Source: Trebonia sp963774945 | Lineage (GTDB): Bacteria > Actinomycetota > Actinomycetes > Streptosporangiales > Streptosporangiaceae | Direction: 5' to 3' | Length of the DNA stretch: 64,000 nucleotides | Assembly: GCA_963774945.1 (NCBI GenBank) | Contig: CAVZHA010000005.1 | Location: 648,739 to 712,738 of the forward strand | Shown here: one piece after another, positions 20,148 to 29,184 of the stretch | How positions within the stretch are numbered: position 1 is the stretch's first letter | Layout of the letters: each line of letters opens with the position of its first letter | Position numbers and translations under genes: made by a program | Notes under the pieces: generated by a model | The model's input: the letters and a program-made list of their open reading frames with translations, nothing else | The model's database searches: none | Told to the model about the DNA's origin: nothing

Positions 20148-20372
20148 CACCTGCCGTCATGTTATCTCAGAGATCCTCATCCCCGTCAACCGTCGCTTAT
20201 CCCGCCCAATTGGGCAAGCTCCCCAACCCAACCTCCCCCCACCCCCCGACCGCCCCCTAAACCGCCCCCACGGCCGCCCCCGCCAACCCCCGCCCGTCCG
20301 CCGCTCCCACCCGTCCGGCGCCCCCACCCGCCGACGCGGTTAACCCCACCGCCCCCGCCAACCTCACCGCCG

Positions 20373-20430
20373 CCTGTCGCCTACGCCAGCGACCCCAAAC
20401 GAGACCTGTCGCCTACGCCAGCGACCCCAA
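20373..20430. repeat. Duplicated 26-bp repeat left of the IS110 element
   Basis: Two exact 26-base copies (20373-20398 and 20405-20430, period 32). Read on the minus strand they contain GTCGCTGGCGTAGGCGACAGG. Close relatives occur in forward orientation at 22277-22301 (right of the transposase) and 26976-27000. The tract from the araB operator to here (20148-20372) is C-rich, poly-proline-like sequence without a credible gene. Confidence 0.65.
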
Positions 20431-20810
20431 TAGCCTGCTCGCCGGGGGCCGGCGGTCGCGCTGCGCTGAGAATTTGCGGGGGCTGCGGGTTGTCGGCTGG
20501 CGTGGGTCGCTGCCGCTCGATGGCGCGGTTCCCGGCCGGGTCCTGGCCCCGGCCGGGGCGGCGGGCGGAGCCCGCCGGGCTGTTCGGGCCTGTGGGTGCG
20601 GGCGGGGCTGGGAGGATGGGCGCGGGCTGCCCGTGACGCCGACTTTTCCTTGGGATGAGAGCCCGTCCAATAGCCTGGCGCCGGGACATTGACCTGAGGG
20701 TCGCCTTTTGTTGCCTTGAGCACGACGGTCAGTGTTCGGCCTTTGAGCCTGCGAGACCGGGTCCCCGGGCAGCCCGCCTGGTTAACCGGTTCCAAGCATA
20801 GGAGGCCCGG
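20431..20810 (+). other. Non-coding 5' region of the IS110 element, candidate bridge-RNA locus
   Basis: About 380 bases without a convincing gene between the 26-bp repeats and the IS110 transposase. It holds GC-rich self-complementary stretches (for example the GGCCGGG/CCCCGGCCGG run at about 20,535-20,560), a second CAATAGCCTG (20428-20437 and 20669-20678), and AGGAGG before the transposase GTG. Family knowledge: IS110-group elements carry a non-coding RNA in the end next to the recombinase that guides target and donor choice. That this region encodes one is inference from position only. Confidence 0.35.
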
Positions 20811-22184
20811 GTGGGCAACGCGAGGGCGCGGAAGATCCCCGCGCAGGTGATCGAGGACGAGGACTACCAGCTCCGGCACGAGCGGGTGGCCGGGATCGAC
20901 GTCGCGAAGGCGAAGGCCGACGTGTGCACGAGGCTGCCGCCGGCCCGCGGCGGCGGCCGCCGCCGGTCGCGGGTCGAGGACGGCGTCCCGGCGACCGCGC
21001 GGGAGATCCTGGCGCTGGCCGGGCGGCTGCTCGCGGACCGGGTGCAGCTGGTGGTGATGGAGGCGACGTCGGACTACTGGCGGATCTGGTACTACCTGCT
21101 GGAGGGCGCCGGGCTGAGCGTCCGGCTGGCCAACCCGTCGCAGGCGAGGCAGCTGGCCGGCCGGCCGAAGACCGACCGGCTCGACGCGCAGTGGATCGCC
21201 CGGCTGGCGGAGATGGGCCTGCTGCGCCCCTCGTTCGTGCCGCCGCCGGAGATCCGGGCGCTGCGCGACCTGACCCGCACGAGGCTGCAGCTGGTCCGGG
21301 ACCGGACCCGGGAGTGGCAGCGGCTGGAGAAGCTCCTGGAGGGCGCCCTGGTCAAGCTGTCGGCGGCGCTGTCGTCGCTGGCCCGGACCAAGACCGCCCG
21401 CGCGATCTTGGAGGCGATCGCCGGCGGCGAGCGCGACCCCAGGGCCCTGGCCGCCCTGGCCGACAGCCGCGTCAAGGGCGGCCGGGCCGCCATCGAGGAA
21501 TCCCTGGCGGGCATCACCCTGGCCCCCTGCCACCCCATGCTGATCCGCCTGCACCTGGACCACATCACCCTCCTGGACCGGCAGATCGCCGCGCTCGACG
21601 ACGAGATCGAGGCCGCCCTGGCCGAGATCCCCGCCGCCCGCGGCATCGGCGCCGACGGCGCCGTCTCGCCCGATCCCGGCCCGGGCGCGGCGGTGCTGCC
21701 CGCCGACCGGCGCCTCGCGGAGATCCCCGGCGTCAGCCTCGAGCTCGCCCGGTCGATCATCGCCGAGACCGGCCTGGACATGACCCGCTTCCCGACCGCC
21801 GGCCACCTCGCCTCCTGGGCCGGGCTGGCGCCCGCCGCCCGCCAGTCCGGGCCGAGGAGCCGCAAGCCCGCCAAAGGCCAGGGCGACGCCTACCTCAAGG
21901 GCCACTGCACCCAGGCCGCCGCCGGCGCCGCGAAGACCGACACCTTCCTCGGCGAGCGGCTCCGCCGCCTGTCCCGCAAACTCGGCGGCACCCGCGCCAG
22001 ATGCGCCGTCGGGCGGTCCATCCTGATCATCATCTGGCACCTGCTCGCCGACCCCGAGGCCAGGTACGCCGACCTCGGCCCCGACTGGCACCACCGCAAA
22101 ACCGACCGCGACCGCAAAACCCGAACCCACCTCCGCGGCCTCCAGGCCCTGGGCTACGAAGTGATCATCACCCCCGCCGCCTAA
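20811..22184 (+). mobile_element. IS110-family transposase (DEDD recombinase)
   Basis: 457 residues, intact. The GTG start at 20811 follows AGGAGG at about six bases. The N-terminal RuvC-like DEDD domain is recognisable from AGIDVAKAKADVCTRL, VVMEATSDYWRIWYYLL and KTDRLDAQWIARLAEMGLL. A central coiled-coil region follows. The C-terminal Tnp_20 domain contains EIPGVSLELARSIIAETG, FPTAGHLASWAGLAPAARQS and GDAYLKGHCTQAAAGAAKTD; the serine in ARQSG or nearby is the expected second catalytic residue. The intact frame contrasts with the broken genes around it. It separates the LacI repressor from araBDA without cutting either. Exact element ends cannot be fixed by eye. Confidence 0.92.
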
Positions 22185-22276
22185 AACCCAAACCCCCGCC
22201 CACCAGGCCCGCAGCCCATGACGCCCCGGGCCCTTAACCCACGCCCGCATTTGGTGACTGATTCTCACGGTCAGGC

Positions 22277-22301
22277 GATGTCGATGGCGTAGCCGACAGG
22301 T
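22277..22301 (+). repeat. Forward copy of the GTCGATGGCGTAG motif right of IS110
   Basis: GATGTCGATGGCGTAGCCGACAGGT-type sequence, reverse-complement-related to the left copies at 20373-20430. The IS110 gene is therefore bracketed by inverted, imperfect copies of one motif. The 145 bases between the transposase and the LacI gene hold nothing else that I recognise. Confidence 0.55.
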
Positions 22302-22328
22302 TTTAGCCGACGCTCTTCCGCGGCGCGG

Positions 22329-23399
22329 TTAAGCCGGCGCGACCGAGTCCCTGACGATCAGCTTCGGCTCCACCATGGGGGCCGCGTCGACCGCCTCCCG
22401 CTGGCGCATGGGATCGTCGGAGCGGTCGATGGCCTCGATCAGCATGCTCACGCAGCGCTCGCCGACCTGGCTGAAGTCCTGCCGCACGGTCGTCAGCGGC
22501 GGCCAGAAGTGCGCGGACTCGGGGATGTCGTCGAAACCGACGATGCTGACGTCGCGCGGGACGTCGAGCCCGGCCTCGCGGAAGGCGTGAATGAGGCCGA
22601 GCGCCATCTGGTCGTTGGACGAGAACACCGCGGTGAACGGAAGATCGCCCGGTCCGGTGTCGCTGACCAGCGCGCGGCCGATCTCGTAACCCGAGTCGGC
22701 CGTCCAGTCGCCGAACAGCGGCGGCGACGCGGGCAGCCCGGCCGCCCGCAGCCCGGCCTGGTAGGCCCGGAGCCTGGACTGCGCGTCGTTCCAGTCCGGC
22801 GGCCCGGCCACGTGCAGGATGCGCCGGTGTCCCTGGCCGAGGAGATAGTCGAGCACCAGCCGGACGCCGGTGGCCTGGTTGACGGAGACCACGGGGATGC
22901 CGCCGGCGTCGCTCTGCTCGCCCTGGGCGGCCACGATCGGCACGTTCATCGACAGCGCCGCGAGCCGCGACAGGACCGTCGTCCGCGGCGCGACGATGAC
23001 GATCCCCTCGACGTTCTGGCTCAGCAGTTCCTCGATCGCCGCGGTGATGGCACCGGGCGCGACCGACGCCAGGTGGGCGACGGTCGCGTAGTACCCGCGC
23101 GAGCGGGCCGCGTCCTCGACCGCGCTGACGCTGCTGGCCGGGCCGTAGTGGGAGCCGACGGCGGCGGCGAGCACGCCGATCGTCTCCGACCGCTGGGTCG
23201 AGAGCATCCGGGCTGCCCGGCTCGGCCGGAACTGCAGCTCGTCCATCGCCGCGAGCACCCGCGACTTGGTGACGTCGCGGATGCTGGCGTGCCCGTTGAG
23301 TACCCGCGAGACCGTCTGATGCGAGACGCCGGCCAGCCGGGCGACATCGCGGATGCTCGCCGGACGGGGACGGGGCTCGCTGACGCCCTCGCGGCTCAC
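22329..23399 (-). CDS. LacI-family repressor, predicted regulator of the arabinose genes
   Basis: 356 residues from the GTG at 23399, which follows AGGAGG at six bases; the longer frame from 23414 includes that ribosome-binding site and is less likely. The N-terminal HTH is SIRDVARLAGVSHQTVSRVL, followed by the hinge region and a periplasmic-binding-like effector domain (TIGVLAAAVGSHYGPASSV, FSSNDQMALGLIHAFREAGL, DVPRDVSIVGFDDIPESAHF). LacI proteins bind CG-centred palindromes and release them with sugar. The palindrome shared by abf, the ABC operon, araBDA and this gene's own upstream region makes it the obvious regulator. Autoregulation is predicted from the site at 23490-23506. Effector inferred: L-arabinose. 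Confidence 0.9.
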   Translation of the reverse strand: MSREGVSEPRPRPASIRDVARLAGVSHQTVSRVLNGHASIRDVTKSRVLAAMDELQFRPSRAARMLSTQRSETIGVLAAAVGSHYGPASSVSAVEDAARSRGYYATVAHLASVAPGAITAAIEELLSQNVEGIVIVAPRTTVLSRLAALSMNVPIVAAQGEQSDAGGIPVVSVNQATGVRLVLDYLLGQGHRRILHVAGPPDWNDAQSRLRAYQAGLRAAGLPASPPLFGDWTADSGYEIGRALVSDTGPGDLPFTAVFSSNDQMALGLIHAFREAGLDVPRDVSIVGFDDIPESAHFWPPLTTVRQDFSQVGERCVSMLIEAIDRSDDPMRQREAVDAAPMVEPKLIVRDSVAPA

Positions 23400-23489
23400 T
23401 GCTGCCTCCTGCACACATCGAGCATCGCATACCTCCGCTGGCCTGGGGAACCGGGCAGCTCATCTGGGCCAAAGCGTTGCCCGGCCTGA

Positions 23490-23506
23490 ATGTTACCGGT
23501 AACAAC
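23490..23506. promoter_or_regulatory. Predicted autoregulatory operator of the LacI gene
   Basis: Contains TGTTACCGGTAACA (23491-23504), a perfect 14-base palindrome with the same ACCGGT core as the other operators, 91 bases upstream of the repressor start. Confidence 0.7.
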
Positions 23507-23546
23507 CAGGGTTGGTAAGTGAGCTGTCCATCACGCCTGTCGCGGA

Positions 23547-23610
23547 ACCCACCGGCGACCGCCGGCACCCACCGGCGACCGCCGACCCCGCCGACGCCGG
23601 CGAGCAGGCT
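23547..23610. repeat. Tandem 20-bp repeat and shared 17-mer after the FUSC gene
   Basis: ACCCACCGGCGACCGCCG occurs at 23547-23564 and 23567-23584. The reverse complement of AATAGCCTGCTCGCCGG lies at about 23594-23610 and exactly matches bases 20429-20445, left of IS110. Probably a member of a dispersed intergenic repeat family in the actinobacterial genome. Confidence 0.5.
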
Positions 23611-23611
23611 A

Positions 23612-25912
23612 TTAGGCGGGGGCCAGTTGGGCGGCCTCGCCCCTGGCCGCGTCGCCGCCGCCGCGGGTCACCATCGACACCACCGAGCGGACGGCGGCCG
23701 TCACCGACTCCAGCTGCCGGTCGGACGGGAGCGCGATGGCCGCCTGCAGCGGCGTTTCCGTCTCGATCGCGTCCGCGACCGAGCGCAGCGCGCCGCTCAG
23801 GCTGTGCACCGCCGCCGGCGACGGCGGCTCGGCCCCCCGGCCGATGGCGACGGCGGTCGCGATCACCGCGTCCATCACCTCCTCGAGGCCGACCACGGCC
23901 GGATACCAGGCCGAGGCCCGGCGGCTCACCCTCGGCGGCTCGGCCAGCGTCCGCTGGAAGTCCGCCCGCACGTTGGACAGGGCGCGCCCGGCGTTCCGCC
24001 GCAGCCGCGACGGCCACGCGGGCAGCGCCCCCGCTGCGGCGGCGCCGCTGGCCTGCCGCCCGGCGCCGGCCGCCCCCGTCGTCAGCGCCTCGTCCATGTA
24101 GTCGGCCACCGCTCGCACCGCCTCGGCGAACTGCCCCGGCAGGTGCACCTGCCACGCCGACGGCCACGGGGCGTAGCCGACGACGAGGACAACCACGCTG
24201 GCCAGCACGGTATCGACCAGCCGGGCCTCCGCCAGCTGCCAGCCGACCGGGGTCAGCAGGTCGATGAGCAGCACCACCAGCGGCGTCAGGAACGTCGCCA
24301 CCAGCCCGAAGTTCCGCGCCCGAGCGAACGGCAACAGCGCCGCCAGCACCCCGAACGGCAGCAGCAGCCACGGCCCGTAGGGCACGATCACGAGGATCGC
24401 CGCCCCGAGCACCGCTCCGACGATGGTCCCGATGGCGCGCTGCAGCGCCCGCGCGAACACCGAGCCGAAGTCGGGCTTGAGGATGATCCCGACGGTGAGC
24501 ACCAGCCAGTACGACCGCTGCAGCGGCAGCACCTCGCTCAGCACCGCCGCCACCCCGGTGCAGAGCATGAATCGGATCGTGTACTCCCACGCGATCCGCC
24601 CCCCGTAGAGCTGCTCGCCCAGGTGGATACCCCGCGTGCGCAGCCGCGCGCGGAACCGGAGGGAGCCCTGCTTGCCCGGGGGAGCGGTCGCCGCCCAGTT
24701 CCCCGAGATCACGCCCTCCAGCGTCAGCAGCCCGTCCCGCAGCTCGAGCGCCCCCGGCGACGACGACCACTGCGGCGGGACCATCGGCAGCCATTCGGTG
24801 CCCGTCCGCACCCGATGGCTGCCCAGGTGCCAGCGTCCGAGGCCCGACCCGCCGAAACCGCGCCCGCCGAAACCGCGCCCGCCGAAACCGCGCCCGCCGA
24901 AACCGCGCCCGCCGAAACCGCGCCCGCCGAAACCGCGCCCGCCTGACCCGCGGGATCGAACTCGGGCGCCGCGCAGACCGACCATTCCCGAGCCGGGGCC
25001 GTGCCAGTCGAGCACCGCGTCGGCCAGCCGGTCGAGCGTGTCGGTGACCCATGGCGGCACCTTCTCGCCCGCCACCCGCAGCGTGGACGTCGCCTCGACG
25101 ATCTGATGGCTGGCGTTGAGCACCGCCATGAGATGCATGTCCCGTCGCGACCGTCCGTTCGACCCGGCCCGCCCGGTCAGCATCGCGTCGTACGCCTCGT
25201 TGAGCGCGGCCGTGACCGCGTCCCTGGCGGCGTACGAGCCCCGCGTCCCGATCGCGCGCAGGTCGGCGGCCAGAGACTGGTAGACGGCGGCGACTGCCTT
25301 GCGTTCCACGCTGCGCGGCGAGAGCAGGAACCCGGGCGTGATCAGCAGCAGCGCCCACGCCACTCCGACCGCCCACTGCGCCGCGACCTGCCACCACGGC
25401 CGTAGCCCGCCCAGCGCCCCCAACCCGAGCGTGCTGTAGACGAACAGCTGCAGGCTGGTGATCGAGCCGATCCCGCCCAGCCGGGTCAGGATCGTGGAAA
25501 CCCCGGCCACGACGACCACCGCGACGACCGCGATCCAGCCCCGGCCGTGGATGAGCATGCCGATGAGCAGCCCGGGAGCGCCGCCGCAGACGGCCGACGT
25601 GCCGACCCGCTTTACCCGCTGCCAGTACGGGCCGCCGTTGTCGATCGTGATCGAAAGCAGCGCGCCGAGGGCGGGCAGCAGCGCCAGCTCACGCCGCCCG
25701 GTCGCGAACGCCACCGCCAGCGGCACCCAGAGCGCGAGCACCGCCCGCGCCATCGTCCCCCAAGGAACGGGCGCCTTCTTCGGCCGCACGACTTCGGTCA
25801 GCCATGGGGGCACCACGTCGTCAACCCAATCGGGGACCCCGAGCCGCCCGCCGAAAAAACTCCGCACAAGAACCAAGGCTAGAGACATACCCGTCAGCCG
25901 GAACCGTGGCAC
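23612..25912 (-). CDS. FUSC-family membrane protein with internal GRGFG repeats
   Basis: 766 residues, intact. Two multi-span hydrophobic blocks (about residues 55-195 and 455-590; for example GWIAVVAVVVVAGVSTIL and GTIVGAVLGAAILVIVPYG) are each followed by a cytoplasmic helical region, the layout of YccS/YhfK-like FUSC proteins linked to aromatic-acid or toxic-compound efflux. The loop between them (about residues 320-355) contains six GRGFG pentapeptides encoded by a perfect 15-bp minisatellite. The start is uncertain: GTG at 25912 or ATG at 25888, neither with a strong ribosome-binding site. It is divergent from the lipoprotein gene at 25934, so the two share a very short promoter region. 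Confidence 0.75.
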   Translation of the reverse strand: MPRFRLTGMSLALVLVRSFFGGRLGVPDWVDDVVPPWLTEVVRPKKAPVPWGTMARAVLALWVPLAVAFATGRRELALLPALGALLSITIDNGGPYWQRVKRVGTSAVCGGAPGLLIGMLIHGRGWIAVVAVVVVAGVSTILTRLGGIGSITSLQLFVYSTLGLGALGGLRPWWQVAAQWAVGVAWALLLITPGFLLSPRSVERKAVAAVYQSLAADLRAIGTRGSYAARDAVTAALNEAYDAMLTGRAGSNGRSRRDMHLMAVLNASHQIVEATSTLRVAGEKVPPWVTDTLDRLADAVLDWHGPGSGMVGLRGARVRSRGSGGRGFGGRGFGGRGFGGRGFGGRGFGGRGFGGSGLGRWHLGSHRVRTGTEWLPMVPPQWSSSPGALELRDGLLTLEGVISGNWAATAPPGKQGSLRFRARLRTRGIHLGEQLYGGRIAWEYTIRFMLCTGVAAVLSEVLPLQRSYWLVLTVGIILKPDFGSVFARALQRAIGTIVGAVLGAAILVIVPYGPWLLLPFGVLAALLPFARARNFGLVATFLTPLVVLLIDLLTPVGWQLAEARLVDTVLASVVVLVVGYAPWPSAWQVHLPGQFAEAVRAVADYMDEALTTGAAGAGRQASGAAAAGALPAWPSRLRRNAGRALSNVRADFQRTLAEPPRVSRRASAWYPAVVGLEEVMDAVIATAVAIGRGAEPPSPAAVHSLSGALRSVADAIETETPLQAAIALPSDRQLESVTAAVRSVVSMVTRGGGDAARGEAAQLAPA
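24851..24940. repeat. Six perfect 15-bp tandem repeats inside the FUSC gene
   Basis: Unit GCCGAAACCGCGCCC, six exact copies with no spacers, in frame with the gene and encoding GRGFG. The perfect identity suggests recent slippage-driven expansion. Copy number could vary between strains or could be misassembled. Confidence 0.9.
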
Positions 25913-25933
25913 CGCAATTGGAGTCCAACAGGC

Positions 25934-26905
25934 ATGAGATCAATGCAGGGGAAACGGCCCGGCGCGGCTCTCGCCGCCGCCTGCGTGGCCCTCGCGCTCG
26001 CTGCCTGCGCGAGCGCTCGGACGGTGTCAGCGGATCACTCGCCGATGTCCTCCCCGACTGGGTCGGCCTCGCTCGCCGCCGGCCAGACGACGTCTGCCAC
26101 CGGGGAGACGCTCAAGCAGCGGGCCGAGACGGACGCCGCCGCCATCCTCAGGTCGTTCGCGGTGCCGCCGGGCGGTCACCGCCTCGGCGGGCCGCCGAAC
26201 CTGCCCGGCGGCGTCCTTAAGACCCCGGCCAGCTACCTCGGGGCCACCTGGGAGGTGCACGTGACCGACTTCTGGGAGGCGCCGGGCGATCCGCAGGCGC
26301 TGCTGGCCTGGGAGCAGGGCCATCTGACGCCAAGGTTCACCCTGGGCGACGCGGGCTTCGGGCCGCCCGTCTGGGACCGCGGCTTCCAGCTCGCCCCAGC
26401 AGGCGCCCTGGTCACCAGGGAGCTGGACGTCGAGCTGGCGAGCGCGGGCGACGGCCAGACCGGCATCCGGCTCGACGCGTGGGTGGCCTGGCAACCACCC
26501 CGTCCGGCTGGCAGCAAGATCCCGACCACGGCGAGGACGGTCACCATCGCCGAGTCGTCCAACGGCGACATGGCCGGCCCAGGCGGCCCGACCACCAAGC
26601 GCCTGCCCGCCCCGGTCACGATCACCGACCCGGCCACGGTGCGCGCGCTCGCGACGCTCATCGACGGCCTCCCGCTGTCGACGATCCCGCCGGACACCCC
26701 CTGTCCGGCAACCGTCGGCCCCTACCTCAGCCTGACGTTCCGCGCCCGCTCGGGCGGCCCCGCGCTCGCGATCGTCCAGACCGACCAGCCCTGCGACGGC
26801 GTCACGCTCACCGTCGGCGGCAAGCAGGAGCCCACCCTGCAGAACGAGCCCACGCTGGACGGCCGGATCCTCAAGCTGGCCGCCCTCCCGTGGAAACTGC
26901 CCTAG
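25934..26905 (+). CDS. Putative secreted lipoprotein, paralogue of 29185-30189
   Basis: 323 residues, intact. N-terminal lipoprotein signal (GAALAAACVALALAACAS, cysteine at about residue 25), then a Ser/Thr-rich tether and an alpha/beta domain. Shared with the downstream paralogue: AAAILRSFAVPPGG, then LKTPASY, ALLAWEQGH, VTITDPATVRALATLIDGLP and VTLTVGGKQEP near the end. The conserved order with low overall identity indicates an old duplication. No catalytic motif is visible. Located just after the divergent FUSC gene. Confidence 0.7.
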   Translation: MRSMQGKRPGAALAAACVALALAACASARTVSADHSPMSSPTGSASLAAGQTTSATGETLKQRAETDAAAILRSFAVPPGGHRLGGPPNLPGGVLKTPASYLGATWEVHVTDFWEAPGDPQALLAWEQGHLTPRFTLGDAGFGPPVWDRGFQLAPAGALVTRELDVELASAGDGQTGIRLDAWVAWQPPRPAGSKIPTTARTVTIAESSNGDMAGPGGPTTKRLPAPVTITDPATVRALATLIDGLPLSTIPPDTPCPATVGPYLSLTFRARSGGPALAIVQTDQPCDGVTLTVGGKQEPTLQNEPTLDGRILKLAALPWKLP

Positions 26906-27223
26906 GCCGGGAATGCCCAGGCAGATCAAAACCATTTTATCGAACGGTCCCGCCCGACTCTAGCCAGCCCAATGTCATGTCGATGGCGTAGGTGACATGA
27001 AATCGAACAAATGATCATGGTCCGGCTATTTGATTACCATCGATCGAACGGGTAATATAAGAGGAGAAGGCAGCCCCTCGCGAACGCGCCCCCCGAAGGC
27101 GCGCCGCCCCTCGCGGTTTCCCGCCCGGCGGATCGCCGGCGCTGCCGCCAGGCTCAGCCGTAACGGAGTGAGCGCTGTGGCCGCCGGCGCGCAAGCGCCC
27201 GCCACGGCCGATCCCGCCACCGC
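26906..27223 (+). other. Intergenic region with one dispersed motif copy
   Basis: 318 bases without a credible gene. Bases 26976-27000 contain ATGTCGATGGCGTAGGTGACAT, related to the copies that flank IS110, here with outer ATGTCA...TGACAT complementarity. A small open frame at 27030-27227 has strongly biased Arg/Ala composition and I do not accept it. Confidence 0.45.
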
Positions 27224-28871
27224 GTGAGCTTCAACCGCATGCTCTCGGCGCCCGGCGGAAGGGGGTGGTTCGTGATGTGCACGCCAGACGGATCCGGATG
27301 CGCCCTGGCCGCCCCCGGCCGGGGCTTCGCCAGCGTCGCCGACGCGCTCCGGGTCGGCCAGGCCCTCGGCGCGTACCTGAACTCCGCCGGCCGCCGACGG
27401 CCTCGACGGCCCCGCCCGGGCCGAGGCCCTCGAGCAGCTCGGGACGATCACCTCCCTGCTCGGCGCCGCCAGCAACGGGCTGATGCGCCGGTTCGACGCC
27501 GCCGACGACCACGACGCCGACGGCTACGCCACCACCGCCGCCTGGCTCGCCGCCAAGACCCGCCTCGGCCGCAGGGACGCCAAGGCCGCCGTGCGGCAGA
27601 TGCGGCTGCTGAGCAGGCACCCATCGCTCGACGCCGCGACCGCCACCGGGGCGATCACCATCTCGTGGGCGCGGGAGATCGCCGCCTGGACCGGCCGCAT
27701 CGACCACGACGAGCTGCAGCAGGCAGCCGACAAGATCCTCGTCGAGGCCGCCACCGCGGGGGCCGACCTCGATGACCTGAAGCTGCTGGCTCAGGCCGCG
27801 TACGAGGCGTGGCGGGCGCAGGAGCCCGACCCCGACGACGACCCCCACGGGAAAGGCTTCGGCGACCGCTCCCTCATCCTCGACACCACCCTCGACAACG
27901 CCGGGCACCTGCGGGGCGACCTGACCCCCGAATGCTCAGCCGCCCTCGCCGCCGTCCTCGACGCCCTCGGCAAGAACCGCGGCCCCGAGGACCTGCGCAC
28001 CGCCCAGCAGCGCTACCACGACGCCCTCCAGGAAGCCTGCGAGCTCCTCATCCGCGCCAAGATGATCCCCGACCGGGCCGGCGCCGACACCCGCGTGGAT
28101 GTGATCATCCCCCTCCGGGACCTGCTGGGCATGGACGGGGCGTCCGTCGTCGAGGACACCTGGCTCCGCGCGAGAGCGGGGGAGCACGGCTACCTGTCCG
28201 GGAAGGACGCGGAAGCGGTCGCGTGCGACGCGATGATCGTTCCGGTCGTCACCGGCAGCCCCGACTGGGACCTCATCGGCCAGATGATCACCCTGATCGC
28301 CGACGCCTACGGCCACGCGCGCCAGGCCGGGCAAGACGAGCCCGGCCACCCCGGCTCGCCCGGCCACCCCGAGCATCCCGGCCCCCATCCGCACACAGGC
28401 CCGCAGCCGCTGGCCCCCGAAGCCTGGGAAGCCCTCCAGTACGCCCTCGCCAAGCTCGCCATCCAGTTCGTCTCCGGCCCCGGTGCCCTCGCCTCCGCCC
28501 TGCGCCGCAGCCTCCTCGGCGCCCCCCTCAACACCCGCAGCGTCCTGCTCGACGTCGGCTACCGCGACACCATCCCCGACGCCATCCGCCGGGCCGTGAT
28601 CCTGCGCGACAAGCACTGCGCCTGGTCTGGCGGTTGCGACCGCCGCCCCGCGGTCTCCGACGTCCACCACATCACCCACAAGAAAAACGGCGGTCCCACC
28701 AGCGTCAACGACTGCGCGCTGCTGTGCAACTACCACCACGACATCTGCATCCACCGCCTCGGCTGGAAATTCGAGCTCCTCCCCGACGGATCCACCCGCG
28801 CCACCAGCCCCGACGGCAAAACCATCCTCCGCAGCCACCCACCACCCCCAACAGCCCAACCCGCCAGCTGA
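27224..28871 (+). CDS. DUF222 / HNH endonuclease domain protein (one frameshift)
   Basis: About 548 residues once one indel near 27,385 is corrected. The first part reads MSFNRMLSAPGGRGWFV to GQALGAYLNSA, and the second frame resumes with DGPARAEALEQLGTITSLLG. A DUF222 region covers most of the protein (AAWLAAKTRLGRRDAKAAV, ATATGAITISWAREIAAWTG). The C-terminal HNH nuclease is clear: IRRAVILRDKHCAWSGGCDR, DVHHITHKKNGGPTSVNDCA and LLCNYHHDICIHRLGWKFEL. These 13E12-repeat-type proteins are multicopy in actinobacteria and often mobile. A Pro/His/Gly-rich linker (about 28,330-28,420) separates the domains. The gene stands between two paralogous lipoprotein genes, consistent with later insertion. 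Confidence 0.87.
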
Positions 28872-29184
28872 CAACCCCCGACCGGTCAGCACACCACCCG
28901 GCCAACCCCGGACCGGCTCAAACCGAACCTGGCGACTAGGCCCGACCGCCGCTGCCCCGCCCTCAATGCGCCGCCCGCGACCGGCAAGCACCCACCCCGG
29001 CCGCGGGCGTCAGCATGCCCCGACACCACCAGACCCGCCTTGACATCCGCGACGAACCTCGGCTAACCAGCCTTGATGCTGGACCTTGACGCTTTCCGAA
29101 CCTCGCTCAGCGCAGCCGAGTCCCGGGCCAAAGTCGTTACCAGGCAGGCGGAACCGCGCGCGCCCGGCCGGCCGTCCAAGTGGC
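28872..29184 (+). other. Intergenic region, no gene seen
   Basis: 313 bases between the HNH gene and the best start of the next lipoprotein. An in-frame upstream start at 29086 exists, but it would place 33 charged residues before the signal peptide. No repeats or hairpins stand out. Confidence 0.4.

Noticed and set aside
20373..20430. Duplicated 26-mer considered as a minimal CRISPR array
   Set aside because: Only two copies with a six-base gap, no cas gene, and related copies dispersed singly elsewhere.
20364..22268. 634-residue open frame antisense to the IS110 transposase
   Set aside because: Very high GC keeps the complementary frame open; composition is Gly/Ala/Arg/Gln-rich and no family pattern is visible, while the plus strand has clear IS110 motifs and a ribosome-binding site.
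24851..24940. Short regular repeats considered as a CRISPR array
   Set aside because: The 15-bp units have no spacers and encode GRGFG in frame; this is a coding minisatellite.
27030..27227. Small open frame before the HNH gene
   Set aside because: Composition is Arg/Ala/Pro biased, with no ribosome-binding site and no recognisable domain; it ends inside the HNH start region.
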